The position numbers and the translations under genes were made by a program. Positions 43,214 through 52,158 of a stretch of 64,000 nt of DNA are shown here, one piece after another (the first letter of the stretch is position 1; each line of letters starts with the position of its first letter). The notes under the pieces are model-generated. The model did no database searches and was not told where the DNA came from. It saw only the letters and a program-made list of their open reading frames with translations. Source of the DNA: Roseibium aggregatum (GTDB lineage Bacteria; Pseudomonadota; Alphaproteobacteria; Rhizobiales; Stappiaceae); assembly GCF_014692675.1 (NCBI RefSeq), contig NZ_JABFCZ010000024.1:1-64000 (forward strand). Reading direction: 5' to 3'.

Positions 43214-43735
43214 GTGGATGCAATGTCCGGATTGAATCGTCTTTCGGCTGCGATACTGCGTGCGCTGCTCGCAATAGCCATGACCGCCCTGTTCCTCATG
43301 ATTCTGGTCATCGTGGCGGACGTGGCCATGCGGTTTGCCATCAACAAGCCGCTGACCGGGGCCTATGACGGCGTCGAGATCCTGCTTGTCATCAGTGTCT
43401 TCTACGGCCTTCCGGCCGTGATCGCCGGGCGGCATGAAATCATCATCGACCTGATCGATCATTTTGTTCCGCCCGGGTTCGTCGAATTTCTCCGGCGATT
43501 TTCGAGCCTTCTCTCCGCCCTGATCCTCGGCTTCATGTTCCTGTCGATGATCGACCCGGCACGACAGGCCTATCTCTACGGCGACCTGAAACTGGAACTG
43601 AACCTGCCGGTCTGGATTGTCTGGGTCATCGCGCTCGGCGGCATGGCAGGCGGTGTTCTCGCCTCCATCCTGAACCTGTTCGGCGGACTTTCCGGAAGTC
43701 CCGCCTACCCGGCGGACAAGGGGGCATCGGAATGA
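43214..43735 (+). CDS. TRAP transporter small membrane subunit (DctQ type)
   Basis: A 173-residue protein with four hydrophobic segments, including ALLAIAMTALFLMILVIVADV and VEILLVISVFYGLPAVIAGR, and the DctQ-type HEIIIDLIDHF motif. It forms the membrane complex with the DctM-type subunit, whose start overlaps its stop by four bases. ATG 43214 has AGG upstream; 43223 is an alternative. Confidence 0.88.
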   Translation: MDAMSGLNRLSAAILRALLAIAMTALFLMILVIVADVAMRFAINKPLTGAYDGVEILLVISVFYGLPAVIAGRHEIIIDLIDHFVPPGFVEFLRRFSSLLSALILGFMFLSMIDPARQAYLYGDLKLELNLPVWIVWVIALGGMAGGVLASILNLFGGLSGSPAYPADKGASE

Positions 43736-45033
43736 GCGCATCGATTGTCGGACTGCTGTTCATCGCGATCATGTTCGTCCTCCTGTTCCTGCGCACCCCG
43801 GTCTGGCTGGCGCTCGCCATCTGTGGCATTGCCGGGAATACGGCCCTGTCGAACGTCCAGGTCGCCCAGTTCATGGCCGGATCGACCACATTCGACATGG
43901 CCTCCAAATACGGGTTATCGGTCGTGCCGCTGTTCGTCCTGATGGGGGAAATCGCAACCTCGTCGCGGCTTTCGTCGGAACTGTTTTCCGCGGCGCGGGT
44001 GATCATGTCCGGATTGCGCGGCGGGCTATCGGTCGCAACGATCTGCGCCTCCGGGGCCTTCGGCGCCATTTGCGGCTCGTCGGTGGCGACCGCGGCAACC
44101 ATGACCCGGATCGCCATGCCGGAAATGCGCAAGGCAGGCTATGCAGATGCGTTTTCCGCCGGCTCCGTGGCCGCCGGCGGCACGCTCGGCATTCTGATCC
44201 CACCGTCGATCATTCTGATCATCTATGGGGCGATTGCCGAACAGTCGATCCCGAAACTCTTCGCCGCCTCCATGATCCCCGGCATTGTGCTGCTGATCCT
44301 TTATGCGGCGATCGCCCTGTTCGTCGCCCACCGGGTCTCCGGCCAGGTTCCAACCGCCGATCAGGTGTCCTTCGGCGAACGGCTGAAGGCGCTGCTTGAA
44401 CCCTGGCAGTTCTATCTGCTGTTCATCATCACCATCGGCGGCATCTACAGCGGCATTTTTAGCCCGAACGAAGCCGCCGGTGTCGGCACCTTCGCCGCCA
44501 TCGTCATCAGTTTCCTCAGCCGCCGCCTCACCGTGGAAAACCTGATCCGGGCCCTGCGCACCACGACCATCACCAGTGCCGTGCTGTTCATGATCATCAT
44601 CGGCGCGTCGATGTTCGCCAATTTCGTGGTCCAGACCCGGTTGCCGAACCTTCTGATCGAAACCGCCCAGGCAGTCGGGCTCGGTCCGCTGATGATCATG
44701 ACCCTGATCATCATCCTCTACATCATCCTGGGCTGCTTCCTGGAAGGGATCGGCATGGTCCTGATCACCGTGCCTGTGTTCCTGCCGATCGTCACCAGCT
44801 ACGGCTACGACCCGGTCTGGTTCGGCGTGCTGGTCGTGATCGTCGTCGAGCTCGGCCTGATCACGCCGCCGGTCGGCATGAACCTGTTCATTATCCAGGC
44901 CCAGGCGCCCGAAGTCAGCCTCAAGGCCCTTTATTCCGGCATCGGCCCCTTTCTGATCGCGCCGGTCTTCCTCATCCTGCTGTTGTTCCTGCTGCCGGGG
45001 CTGGCGCTCTGGCTGCCCGCAGCCCTTTACTGA
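43732..45033 (+). CDS. TRAP transporter large membrane subunit (DctM type)
   Basis: A 433-residue sodium-coupled permease with about 12 helices. DctM hallmarks are VPLFVLMGEIATSSRLSSELF, GAFGAICGSSVATAATM, AAGGTLGILIPPSIILIIYG and EGIGMVLITVPVFLPIV, with VELGLITPPVGMNLF in the second half. It completes the DctPQM system encoded next to oxidative enzymes, so it probably imports the organic acid degraded by modules D and E. Confidence 0.94.
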   Translation: MSASIVGLLFIAIMFVLLFLRTPVWLALAICGIAGNTALSNVQVAQFMAGSTTFDMASKYGLSVVPLFVLMGEIATSSRLSSELFSAARVIMSGLRGGLSVATICASGAFGAICGSSVATAATMTRIAMPEMRKAGYADAFSAGSVAAGGTLGILIPPSIILIIYGAIAEQSIPKLFAASMIPGIVLLILYAAIALFVAHRVSGQVPTADQVSFGERLKALLEPWQFYLLFIITIGGIYSGIFSPNEAAGVGTFAAIVISFLSRRLTVENLIRALRTTTITSAVLFMIIIGASMFANFVVQTRLPNLLIETAQAVGLGPLMIMTLIIILYIILGCFLEGIGMVLITVPVFLPIVTSYGYDPVWFGVLVVIVVELGLITPPVGMNLFIIQAQAPEVSLKALYSGIGPFLIAPVFLILLLFLLPGLALWLPAALY

Positions 45034-45045
45034 CCGAGGCACCCC

Positions 45046-45999
45046 ATGGCCGACACACAAGTCCTGATCTTCGACCCGGATGCGCAGTGGTACTGCGAGA
45101 CGCTTGCACAACAGTGTCCGGGATATGCATTCCTGCCTGCGGTCACCGTCGAAGACGCGCTGAAGGTGGCCGCGGATGCGGAAATCCTGTGCGGACTGGC
45201 GCCCTTCATTCCGGTCGACATGATCCGCGCCATGCCGAAGCTCAAATGGATCCAGGCGCTGACCACCGGCGTCGACCATCTGCTCCACATGCCGGAGCTC
45301 GCTTCCGACGTGGTCATTACCAACACAAGGGGCATGCACGGTCCGCAGATGTCGGAACTTGCGGTCCTGCTGATGATGTCCCTCGCCCGCCAGTTTCCGG
45401 CGATGCTCGCCAACCAGAAAACGTCTGCCTGGAAGCAGTGGCCGCAGCCGCTCCTGCAGGACAAGACCGTCTGCATCGTCGGCCTCGGCGTGATCGCCGA
45501 AGCGCTGGCGGCCCGCTGCAATCCATTCGGCATGCGCGTTACCGGCGTTTCCGACGGACGGTCTGAAGTCGAGGGCTTCGCCCGCATTTTCAAACGCAGC
45601 CAGATCAAGGAGGCCGCTGCCGAAGCGGACTTCGTCGTCGTCATCGTGCCCTACGGTCCCGAGACCCATCACATCGTCAATGCCGATGTTCTCAAGGCCA
45701 TGAAGCAGAGCGCCTATCTGATCAACATCGCCCGCGGCGGCTGCGTCGACCAGGATGCCGTCGTCGAGGCCCTGAAAAACGGAGAGATCGCAGGTGCCGG
45801 GCTCGACGTTTTCAACACGGAACCCCTGCGGGAGACGAGCCCGCTCTGGTCCGCACCGAACCTGATCATCACCCCGCATATTGGCGGCATGTCCGACTGC
45901 TACGCCCAGCAGGCGCAGCCGATCGTCGCCGAAAACCTGAATGCCTTTGCCAGAGGCGGAGCCACCGCCCTCAAGAATGTCATCGAACGTCCCAGCTAG
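45046..45999 (+). CDS. D-2-hydroxyacid dehydrogenase
   Basis: A 317-residue NAD(P)-dependent enzyme. The Rossmann motif is VCIVGLGVIAEALAARC (about residues 145-161), the substrate arginine and glutamate lie in NIARGGCVDQ (about 228-237) and LDVFNTEPL, and the catalytic histidine is in TPHIGG (about 284). The usual GxGxxG is changed to GLGVIA, which may shift cofactor preference. It would interconvert a 2-hydroxy acid and a 2-keto acid. It follows dctM by 12 bp and precedes the M24 gene by 15 bp. Confidence 0.9.
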   Translation: MADTQVLIFDPDAQWYCETLAQQCPGYAFLPAVTVEDALKVAADAEILCGLAPFIPVDMIRAMPKLKWIQALTTGVDHLLHMPELASDVVITNTRGMHGPQMSELAVLLMMSLARQFPAMLANQKTSAWKQWPQPLLQDKTVCIVGLGVIAEALAARCNPFGMRVTGVSDGRSEVEGFARIFKRSQIKEAAAEADFVVVIVPYGPETHHIVNADVLKAMKQSAYLINIARGGCVDQDAVVEALKNGEIAGAGLDVFNTEPLRETSPLWSAPNLIITPHIGGMSDCYAQQAQPIVAENLNAFARGGATALKNVIERPS

Positions 46000-46014
46000 C
46001 AGGAGCTTTTCCCA

Positions 46015-47208
46015 ATGACAGGACCGGTCAACCGTTCCCAGACCTCGACCGCGGAACTCGAACGCCGCTGGGAGGCGGTGCGTTCGGCAATGCGCGCGGA
46101 AGGACTGGACGCGCTGGTCATGCAGAACACCAGCGACTGGGTGGGAGGCTATGCCCGGTGGTTCACCGATATCCCCGCGACCAACGGCTATCCGCGCACC
46201 GTCGTGTTCTATGCCGTTCAACCGATGACCGTGATCGAAATGGGTTCTTTCGACACAAGCCGCGACCTGGATGGCCGCGACCCGATCCACCGTGGCGTCG
46301 GACGGATCGTCAACACGCCGTCCTTCGTCTCCATCGGCTATACCAATTCCTATGACGCGGATCTGCTCGTGGAGGAGCTAAAGCGGAACGGACCGAAAAA
46401 GATCGGCCTCCTGACACCGGGCGCCCTGCCCTTCGCGCTCGTCTCCGCACTCAAGAACGAACTCGGCACGGGCGTCGAAATCGTGGACGCAACCGACCTC
46501 GTCGACACGATCAAGGCGATCAAGAGCCCGGAGGAAATCGCGCTTATCCGCGAAGTCGCAGACCTGCAGGACAAAGTCTTCGCCGCCGTCTGCGGCTATA
46601 TCAGGCCCGGCCTCAGGGACATTGATCTCGCCAATTTTGCGCAGGCAGAGGCGCACCGCCTCGGCAGTGATCAGGGCATTTTCCTCGGCACCTCCGCACC
46701 CCTCGGTTCAGCCTCGCGCTTCGCTCCGCGTCAATTGCAGGGCCGGACCATCGGGAAAGGCGAACATTTCTCCATGCTGATCGAGGTCAACGGCCCCGGC
46801 GGCATGTATGTCGAGATCGCCCGCACCATGGTACTGGGCCAGGCAACCCAGGCCCTGAAGGACGCCTTCGCCACCGTCAAGGAGTCCCAGGACTACAACC
46901 TCTCCCTGCTGAAGCCGGGTGTCCCCGCCGCCGAAGTCGCCGCAAAACACGATGACTGGATGGCGGCGCGCGGCCTGCCGGTCGAGCGACGACTCTATGC
47001 CCACGGGCAAGGCGTCGACATGGTCGAACGACCGCTAATCCGGCGCGACGAGACCATGACCATTGCCGAAAACATGTGTCTCGCCGTCCACCCCGGTTAC
47101 GACGACGGTACCGTCTTCGCGGTGATCTGCGACAACTACATGATCGGCCCCGACGGACCGGGCGCCTGCCTGCACAAGACCGAAAAGAAAATCTTCGAAA
47201 TCGACTAG
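46015..47208 (+). CDS. M24-family (pita-bread fold) protein with altered metal ligands
   Basis: A 397-residue protein with a creatinase N-domain (residues about 15-160) and the M24 pita-bread domain (about 175-390). Canonical aminopeptidases use Asp, Asp, His, Glu, Glu. Here the first region reads IEVNGPGGMYVEIART, with Glu where the aspartates belong; the histidine region HGQGVDMVERP and ENMCLAVHPG are kept, but the final Glu position reads VICDNYM. It is therefore probably not a standard metallo-aminopeptidase but a creatinase- or lyase-like hydrolase. It sits in a catabolic operon, as does a second M24-like gene at position 1. Confidence 0.85.
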   Translation: MTGPVNRSQTSTAELERRWEAVRSAMRAEGLDALVMQNTSDWVGGYARWFTDIPATNGYPRTVVFYAVQPMTVIEMGSFDTSRDLDGRDPIHRGVGRIVNTPSFVSIGYTNSYDADLLVEELKRNGPKKIGLLTPGALPFALVSALKNELGTGVEIVDATDLVDTIKAIKSPEEIALIREVADLQDKVFAAVCGYIRPGLRDIDLANFAQAEAHRLGSDQGIFLGTSAPLGSASRFAPRQLQGRTIGKGEHFSMLIEVNGPGGMYVEIARTMVLGQATQALKDAFATVKESQDYNLSLLKPGVPAAEVAAKHDDWMAARGLPVERRLYAHGQGVDMVERPLIRRDETMTIAENMCLAVHPGYDDGTVFAVICDNYMIGPDGPGACLHKTEKKIFEID

Positions 47209-47220
47209 AGGAAACGTCCC

Positions 47221-48189
47221 GTGACGAACCCTGTTGCAAAGATCGCGCTGGAAGAACATTTCATGGCGCCCGGTTTTATCGACTATTTCAACAAGACGTC
47301 GATCAACATCAGTCCGGAGCTGTTCGGCAAGGCATTGAACGCCCTGCAGGATTTCGGTGAAATCCGGATCGCAAACATGGACAGCATCGGAGTGGAAAAA
47401 GCCGTCCTGTCCCTGTCCGGTCCCGGTGTGCAGGCGGAAACGGATACCGCCGTTGCGGTGCGCAAGGCACGTGAATGCAATGATTTCCTCGCCGCCGAAA
47501 TCGCAAAGAATCCGACCCGATACGGCGGCTTCGCCCATCTCGCCATGCAGGATCCGAAGGCCGCAGCGGACGAACTGGAACGCTCGGTGAAGGAACTCGG
47601 GTTCTCCGGCGTGATGATCAACGGCCAGACCAACGGCGCCTATCTGGACGACGACCGGTATTCGGTCTTCTGGGAGCGGGCGGCCGACCTGGATGCACCG
47701 GTCTATATTCACCCCTACAATCCGCCGGACGTGCCCTACATGTACCACGGCCATTCGGAACTGTTCGGACCTGTGTGGTCCTGGACGGTGGAGACCGGCA
47801 ACCATGCCCTGCGTCTGGTCTTCGGCGGTGTCTTCGACCGCTTCCCCAAGGCCAAACTGATCCTGGGCCACATGGGCGAAACCCTGCCCTATCAGCTCTG
47901 GCGGTTCGACAGCCGCTGGGAGATCAGCAACCGGGGAAGCAAAAGGCTCGACATGAAGCCCTCGGACTATTTCCACCGCAACATCTGGTGCACCACGGCC
48001 GGTGTCTGTTCCGATGAGCCGTTGCGCTGCGCCATCGACGCCATGGGCGCCGAGCGTGTGATGTTCTCAGTCGACTATCCGTTCGAACGGCCGGAGGAAG
48101 CCGGCAAGTGGATCGACGCCGCGCCACTGTCTGACGAGGAACGAACGAAAGTCTGCTATCAGAACGCCATGGAACTGCTTCACCTTTGA
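47221..48189 (+). CDS. Amidohydrolase-family (ACMSD / resorcylate-decarboxylase-like) enzyme
   Basis: A 322-residue TIM-barrel metalloenzyme. The metal motif is ALEEHF (Glu11, His13), a further histidine is in VYIHPYN (about 162) and the catalytic aspartate in FSVDYPF (about 290). It is a paralogue of the enzyme encoded at 8.95 kb. Likely reaction: non-oxidative decarboxylation of an aromatic or unsaturated carboxylic acid. The start is GTG at 47221 with GAGGAAA before it. It lies 12 bp after the M24 gene and 14 bp before the GST gene. Confidence 0.86.
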   Translation: MTNPVAKIALEEHFMAPGFIDYFNKTSINISPELFGKALNALQDFGEIRIANMDSIGVEKAVLSLSGPGVQAETDTAVAVRKARECNDFLAAEIAKNPTRYGGFAHLAMQDPKAAADELERSVKELGFSGVMINGQTNGAYLDDDRYSVFWERAADLDAPVYIHPYNPPDVPYMYHGHSELFGPVWSWTVETGNHALRLVFGGVFDRFPKAKLILGHMGETLPYQLWRFDSRWEISNRGSKRLDMKPSDYFHRNIWCTTAGVCSDEPLRCAIDAMGAERVMFSVDYPFERPEEAGKWIDAAPLSDEERTKVCYQNAMELLHL

Positions 48190-48203
48190 AGGGAAACGGT
48201 CCC

Positions 48204-49013
48204 ATGTTGATCCTCTACCACGGCGCTACCAGCGTCTGTTCCCAGAAGGTACGCCTCGGCCTGGCCGAATTGGGCTTGGCCTACGAGGGTCACCTGCTCG
48301 ATCTGATGACAGGGGACCAGTTCGATCCCGACTATCTGAAACTCAATCCCAATGCAGTCGTCCCGACTCTGGTCGACGACGGGATGGTCGTGATTGAATC
48401 GAGCCTGATCCTGGAATACCTGGACGAGACCTATAATGCGGGCGGCTTGATGCCGGCGGATCCGGACCTGAAAGCCAAAACGAAGCTCTGGCTGCTCCGA
48501 TGCCTCGCTATCCACGGCGCCATCAATTCCCTCAGCTTTGCAACGGTGAATCGGGCAAAACAAATGGCGGGCAAAACGCCGGAACAGCTTGAAACCATGC
48601 TCCGGAAAATCCCCGATCCCATCTCAAGGGAGAAACGGCGCGATCTTCTGGACAACGGCGTCGCCTCCATCCACGTCGAAGCAGCCTTGAGGGAAATGAG
48701 ATCCGCATTTGCCGACATGAAGGTCACGTTGGAGCGATACGACTGGGTCAGCGGACCGGGCTACGGGCTCGCAGATATTGCCCTTCTCGCCTATATCGAC
48801 CGCCTCGACCGTCTGGCGATGAACGGATTGTGGGAAGACGAGTTTCCCGAAGTATCCGGCTGGCTGGAGCGCTCGAAAAAGAGAGACAGTTACCGGACCG
48901 CGATCGCATCCTTCCTCGATCCTTCCGCTGCCGAAAACATGTACCGGACCGCGGTCACTTTCTGGCCCGCGATTTCCCGGACCTGGTCCGATATCCGAAA
49001 CGGCCCCGGCTAA
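48204..49013 (+). CDS. Glutathione S-transferase family protein
   Basis: A 269-residue protein with an N-terminal thioredoxin-like domain (LYHGATSVCSQKVRLGLAELGL; NPNAVVPTLV; IESSLILEYLDE) and a long helical C-terminal domain. The start at 48204 is supported by AAGGG ten bases upstream and by the family's MxxLY beginning. It is the second GST in a cassette with an amidohydrolase and an M24 protein (compare 0-9 kb), suggesting a glutathione-dependent step such as isomerisation or ether cleavage. Confidence 0.82.
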   Translation: MLILYHGATSVCSQKVRLGLAELGLAYEGHLLDLMTGDQFDPDYLKLNPNAVVPTLVDDGMVVIESSLILEYLDETYNAGGLMPADPDLKAKTKLWLLRCLAIHGAINSLSFATVNRAKQMAGKTPEQLETMLRKIPDPISREKRRDLLDNGVASIHVEAALREMRSAFADMKVTLERYDWVSGPGYGLADIALLAYIDRLDRLAMNGLWEDEFPEVSGWLERSKKRDSYRTAIASFLDPSAAENMYRTAVTFWPAISRTWSDIRNGPG

Positions 49014-49123
49014 GGCCACGTGTCTTTCCCATTCACCGACAGGGCCACTGGGCCCGGCACCGGTGACAACAAGTCCTCCAACGCGTTGCGCCAAACGGAA
49101 AAGCTTGCATCTTTCGGACAAAT

Positions 49124-49145
49124 ATGAATACTGATTCATGTTTCA
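49124..49145. promoter_or_regulatory. TetR-type operator, left copy
   Basis: The dyad ATGAATACTGATTCAT (49124-49139) is part of a 22-bp stretch found again, perfectly and in inverted orientation, at 58870-58891. It lies 27 bp before the tetR-type start, so it should mediate autoregulation and control of the plus-strand CoA-enzyme operon. Confidence 0.85.
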
Positions 49146-49171
49146 GTTAAGCACATGTCCGGAGTTGGGCC

Positions 49172-49804
49172 TTGGCAAAAGCAGCGCGAAAAACAAGCAC
49201 CGGGACCGACCAGTCGAATGGGCAGATCCAGCCGAAGACCGCCCGGGGCGAAGCCACCCGCAAGGCGATCCTGTCGGCCGCCGAACGGGTCATCGGCGAG
49301 CGCGGTTTCAACGAGGCCTCCATCGGCCACATAACCAGCGAAGCCGGCGTCGCCCAGGGGACATTCTACATCTATTTCAAGAGCAAGGACGAGGTCTTTT
49401 CCGAGCTGGTTCTTGAAATGGGCCGGCTGGTCCGCCGTGCGCTCAGCGAGGCGACCCAGAATATTGAAAACCGTCTCGATGCCGAAAAGGCCGGCCTCAC
49501 CGCCTTCCTAGAATTCATCCGTGCGCACCCGGATCTCTATCGCATCATTCAGGAAGCGCTCTTCGTCGATCCGGAAGCCTATCACGCCTATTACCATACC
49601 TTTGCCGAGGGCTACCGGAGCGGGCTTGAGGCGGCAGTGAAGGCCGGACAGATCAAACCCGGCGATGCCGATACCCGCGCCTGGGCCCTGATGGGCATAT
49701 CCCGCTCCCTGGGCGAACGGGCCGTCATCTGGGGGGACAAGACCCCGGTGGAAGACGTCGTCGAAACCGCCCACGACCTGATCGTCAACGGTCTGAAGCC
49801 GTGA
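49172..49804 (+). CDS. TetR-family transcriptional regulator
   Basis: A 210-residue regulator. The N-terminal helix-turn-helix (about residues 28-75) contains ILSAAERVIGERGFNEASIGHITSEAGVAQGTFYIYFKSKDEVF. The C-terminal ligand domain resembles that of regulators sensing acyl-CoAs or aromatic CoA esters, which would fit the acyl-CoA ligase gene downstream. The start is TTG at 49172 with GGAG upstream, since no suitable ATG exists before the conserved domain. It ends 6 bp before the hydratase gene. Confidence 0.92.
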   Translation: MAKAARKTSTGTDQSNGQIQPKTARGEATRKAILSAAERVIGERGFNEASIGHITSEAGVAQGTFYIYFKSKDEVFSELVLEMGRLVRRALSEATQNIENRLDAEKAGLTAFLEFIRAHPDLYRIIQEALFVDPEAYHAYYHTFAEGYRSGLEAAVKAGQIKPGDADTRAWALMGISRSLGERAVIWGDKTPVEDVVETAHDLIVNGLKP

Positions 49805-49810
49805 TCCCCC

Positions 49811-50584
49811 ATGCCTTCGCTCGTCAAATTCTCCCATGACCGGAATATCGCCAGCGTCCGGCTGAACCGTCCGGAGCGGCACAACGCGCTGGTGCCCGGC
49901 CTCCTGGACGATCTGCGAAACTGTCTGGAGCTTGCCCGTGGCGTCGCCCCGGACGCACTGGTGCTGTCGGCGGAGGGACGGAGCTTTTCAACCGGCGGCG
50001 ACATAGGCGGTTTCATGGAGCATACGGAAAACCCGGACGAGCTGCTTGCCTATTCCGACCGGATCGTCGGTGCCCTGCATGAGGTGATCATCGACCTCCT
50101 GGAATTTCCTGCCCCGATTCTGGCGGCCGTCAATGGCCCTGTCACCGGCGGATCGCTCGGCCTCATCCTCGCGGCGGACCTTGTCGCCATGAGTGAAATC
50201 GCCTTCCTGCAGCCTTACTACGGTGTCGTCGGCTTCGGTCCCGACGGTGGCTGGACCGCGCTGTTGCCGGAACGGGTCGGAACGGCCAAGGCGCTGGAAC
50301 TTCAATATCTGAATTCCCGGCTATCGGCCCGGGACGCCCTTCGGCTTGGTCTTGCAAACGCCGTCGTTCCGGAAGGCGGCATCGAAGACCAGATCGATGC
50401 CTGGACGGCGTCCATCGCCGACATGAACGCAAACACCCTCAAGGCAACCCGGGCCAATGTCTGGGACAGGGCCCGCATAGCGGCCGTCCGCGAACGCCTG
50501 GATCAGGAAAAACGCCGGTTTCTGGAGCGCGTCACCGCCCCTGACACCCTTGAAGGCATGAAACGCTTTACCGGAAGACCATAA
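49811..50584 (+). CDS. Enoyl-CoA hydratase/isomerase family protein
   Basis: A 257-residue crotonase-fold protein. The oxyanion-hole segments are AEGRSFSTGGDIGGF (about 58-72) and AAVNGPVTGGSLGLILAADL (about 100-120). At the first catalytic glutamate position (usually GGGxEL) it reads GGSLGLI, and the second region reads FGPDGGWTALLP, so the standard hydratase glutamates are missing. It may act as an isomerase, hydrolase or dehalogenase-like crotonase rather than a simple hydratase. Confidence 0.88.
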   Translation: MPSLVKFSHDRNIASVRLNRPERHNALVPGLLDDLRNCLELARGVAPDALVLSAEGRSFSTGGDIGGFMEHTENPDELLAYSDRIVGALHEVIIDLLEFPAPILAAVNGPVTGGSLGLILAADLVAMSEIAFLQPYYGVVGFGPDGGWTALLPERVGTAKALELQYLNSRLSARDALRLGLANAVVPEGGIEDQIDAWTASIADMNANTLKATRANVWDRARIAAVRERLDQEKRRFLERVTAPDTLEGMKRFTGRP

Positions 50585-50625
50585 GCAAACGAGCTGCCGC
50601 TCCGAAACCGTGTTGGGAGGACATG

Positions 50626-52158
50626 ATGGAATGGCTTACGGACATGGCGGCAAAGAGAGCCGAACTGTCGCCGCAAAAAATCGCCTTCGTCGACCATGAT
50701 ACGGGGACGGAATTCACGTTTTCAGACGTCAATGACCGCGCCAACCGCACCGCCAATGCACTCCTGTCCCTTGGGCTGCAGAGGGGCGACCGGATTGCGG
50801 TCTTGTGCCTCAATCGGGCCGACTTCTTCGTCCTCCTGTTTGCCGCCCAGAAGACCGGGGTCATCCTGGTCCCCTTGAACTGGCGCCAGCCGCCGGCGGA
50901 ACTGGAACCGATCCTTGCGCTGTCCAGGGCCAAGCTGATCATTCACGACAAAGAGTTCCGTGAAACCGCTCAGAACCTGGCGAACACCTTGAAGCTTCCG
51001 CATTACGCGTTTGGGTCGAAGGAAGCCGACGGTCTGGAAACTCTTATTACCGCGGCCCCGTCTGATCCGGTCGGCGACGGCCGCATCGCCGCAAGCGCGC
51101 CGTGGTATCTGCTATTCACTTCCGGCACCACCGGCATGCCCAAGGCGGTCATTCAGACAGCAGGCATGGCCTGGGCAAACATGATCAACTATTCCCAGGC
51201 AACCGGCCTGTCCGGCGCGGACCGATGCGTCAACTACCTGCCGCTCTTCCATACTGCCGGTATCAACCTGCCGACCCTGCCGCTTTTCCTGATGGGCGGC
51301 CTTTCCTACATCCTGGCCAAGTTCGACGCCGATGCGGTCGTAGACTATCTGGCGAAGGGCGAAATCACCTCGTTTTTCGCCGTACCTGCGATCTATCAGG
51401 CGCTCGCCCTGCATCCGCGGATCAATGACGTCGATTTTGCGAAGCTGAACTCCTTCGGCTGCGGCGGCGCGCCGGTGCCCGCCCATCTGCTCACCGACTT
51501 CATGGAACGTGGCGCGACCATCTGCAACGGCATGGGCATGACCGAGACCGGCCCGACCGTCTTCCTGATGGATCCGGAAAGTGCTGCGGACAAGATCGGG
51601 TCTGTCGGCAAGGCGCAGATCCTGTCCGAGGTCCGGCTTGAAGACGTGAACGGCAACATCGTGCAAGGCGCCGGCGAAGGCGAACTGCAGCTGCGCGGAC
51701 CCGGTATCACCCCTGGCTATATGGACAACCCGGAAGCGACGGAAGCTGCCTTTACCCGGGACGGCTGGCTCAAGTCCGGCGACGTCGCCCGCCGCGACGA
51801 GGACGGCTACTACTACATCGTCGACCGCATCAAAGACATGTACATTTCCGGCGGCGAAAACGTCTATCCGGCCGAGGTGGAAAAGGTCCTGACCACCCAT
51901 CCGGCAATCCTCGAGGCGGTCGTCATCGGGGTCGAAGACGAAAAATGGGGCGAGGTCGGAGCGGCCTTCCTGGTCGAGCGTCCGGGGACAACCATCGACA
52001 CCGCAAGCCTGTCGGCCTGGTGCCGCGAACGGCTCGCCCCCTACAAGATCCCGAAGAGCTTCCAGGTGGCGAATGATCTGCCGCGCACGGCCGCCGGCAA
52101 GGTCCGCAAGAACATCCTCAAGGAAACGCTTTCAAAAGAACCGGAGACCGTCCGTTGA
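50626..52158 (+). CDS. Acyl-CoA ligase (AMP-forming)
   Basis: About 510 residues, class I adenylate-forming enzyme. The P-loop is LLFTSGTTGMPKAV (about 162-175), followed by NGMGMTETGP (about 300), SGDVARRDEDGYYYIVDRIKDMYISGGENVYPAEVE (about 385-420) and the C-terminal lysine in RTAAGKVRKN (about 490). It activates a carboxylic acid with ATP and CoA, probably the acid imported by system C. GGGAGG precedes two ATGs; the second (50626) has better spacing. The hydratase gene overlaps its end. Confidence 0.92.
   Translation: MEWLTDMAAKRAELSPQKIAFVDHDTGTEFTFSDVNDRANRTANALLSLGLQRGDRIAVLCLNRADFFVLLFAAQKTGVILVPLNWRQPPAELEPILALSRAKLIIHDKEFRETAQNLANTLKLPHYAFGSKEADGLETLITAAPSDPVGDGRIAASAPWYLLFTSGTTGMPKAVIQTAGMAWANMINYSQATGLSGADRCVNYLPLFHTAGINLPTLPLFLMGGLSYILAKFDADAVVDYLAKGEITSFFAVPAIYQALALHPRINDVDFAKLNSFGCGGAPVPAHLLTDFMERGATICNGMGMTETGPTVFLMDPESAADKIGSVGKAQILSEVRLEDVNGNIVQGAGEGELQLRGPGITPGYMDNPEATEAAFTRDGWLKSGDVARRDEDGYYYIVDRIKDMYISGGENVYPAEVEKVLTTHPAILEAVVIGVEDEKWGEVGAAFLVERPGTTIDTASLSAWCRERLAPYKIPKSFQVANDLPRTAAGKVRKNILKETLSKEPETVR

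Noticed and set aside
44026..46290. A 754-codon open frame on the minus strand
   Set aside because: Antisense to dctM and the 2-hydroxyacid dehydrogenase gene; composition (His, Asp, Arg, Gly runs) is typical of a GC-rich shadow frame.
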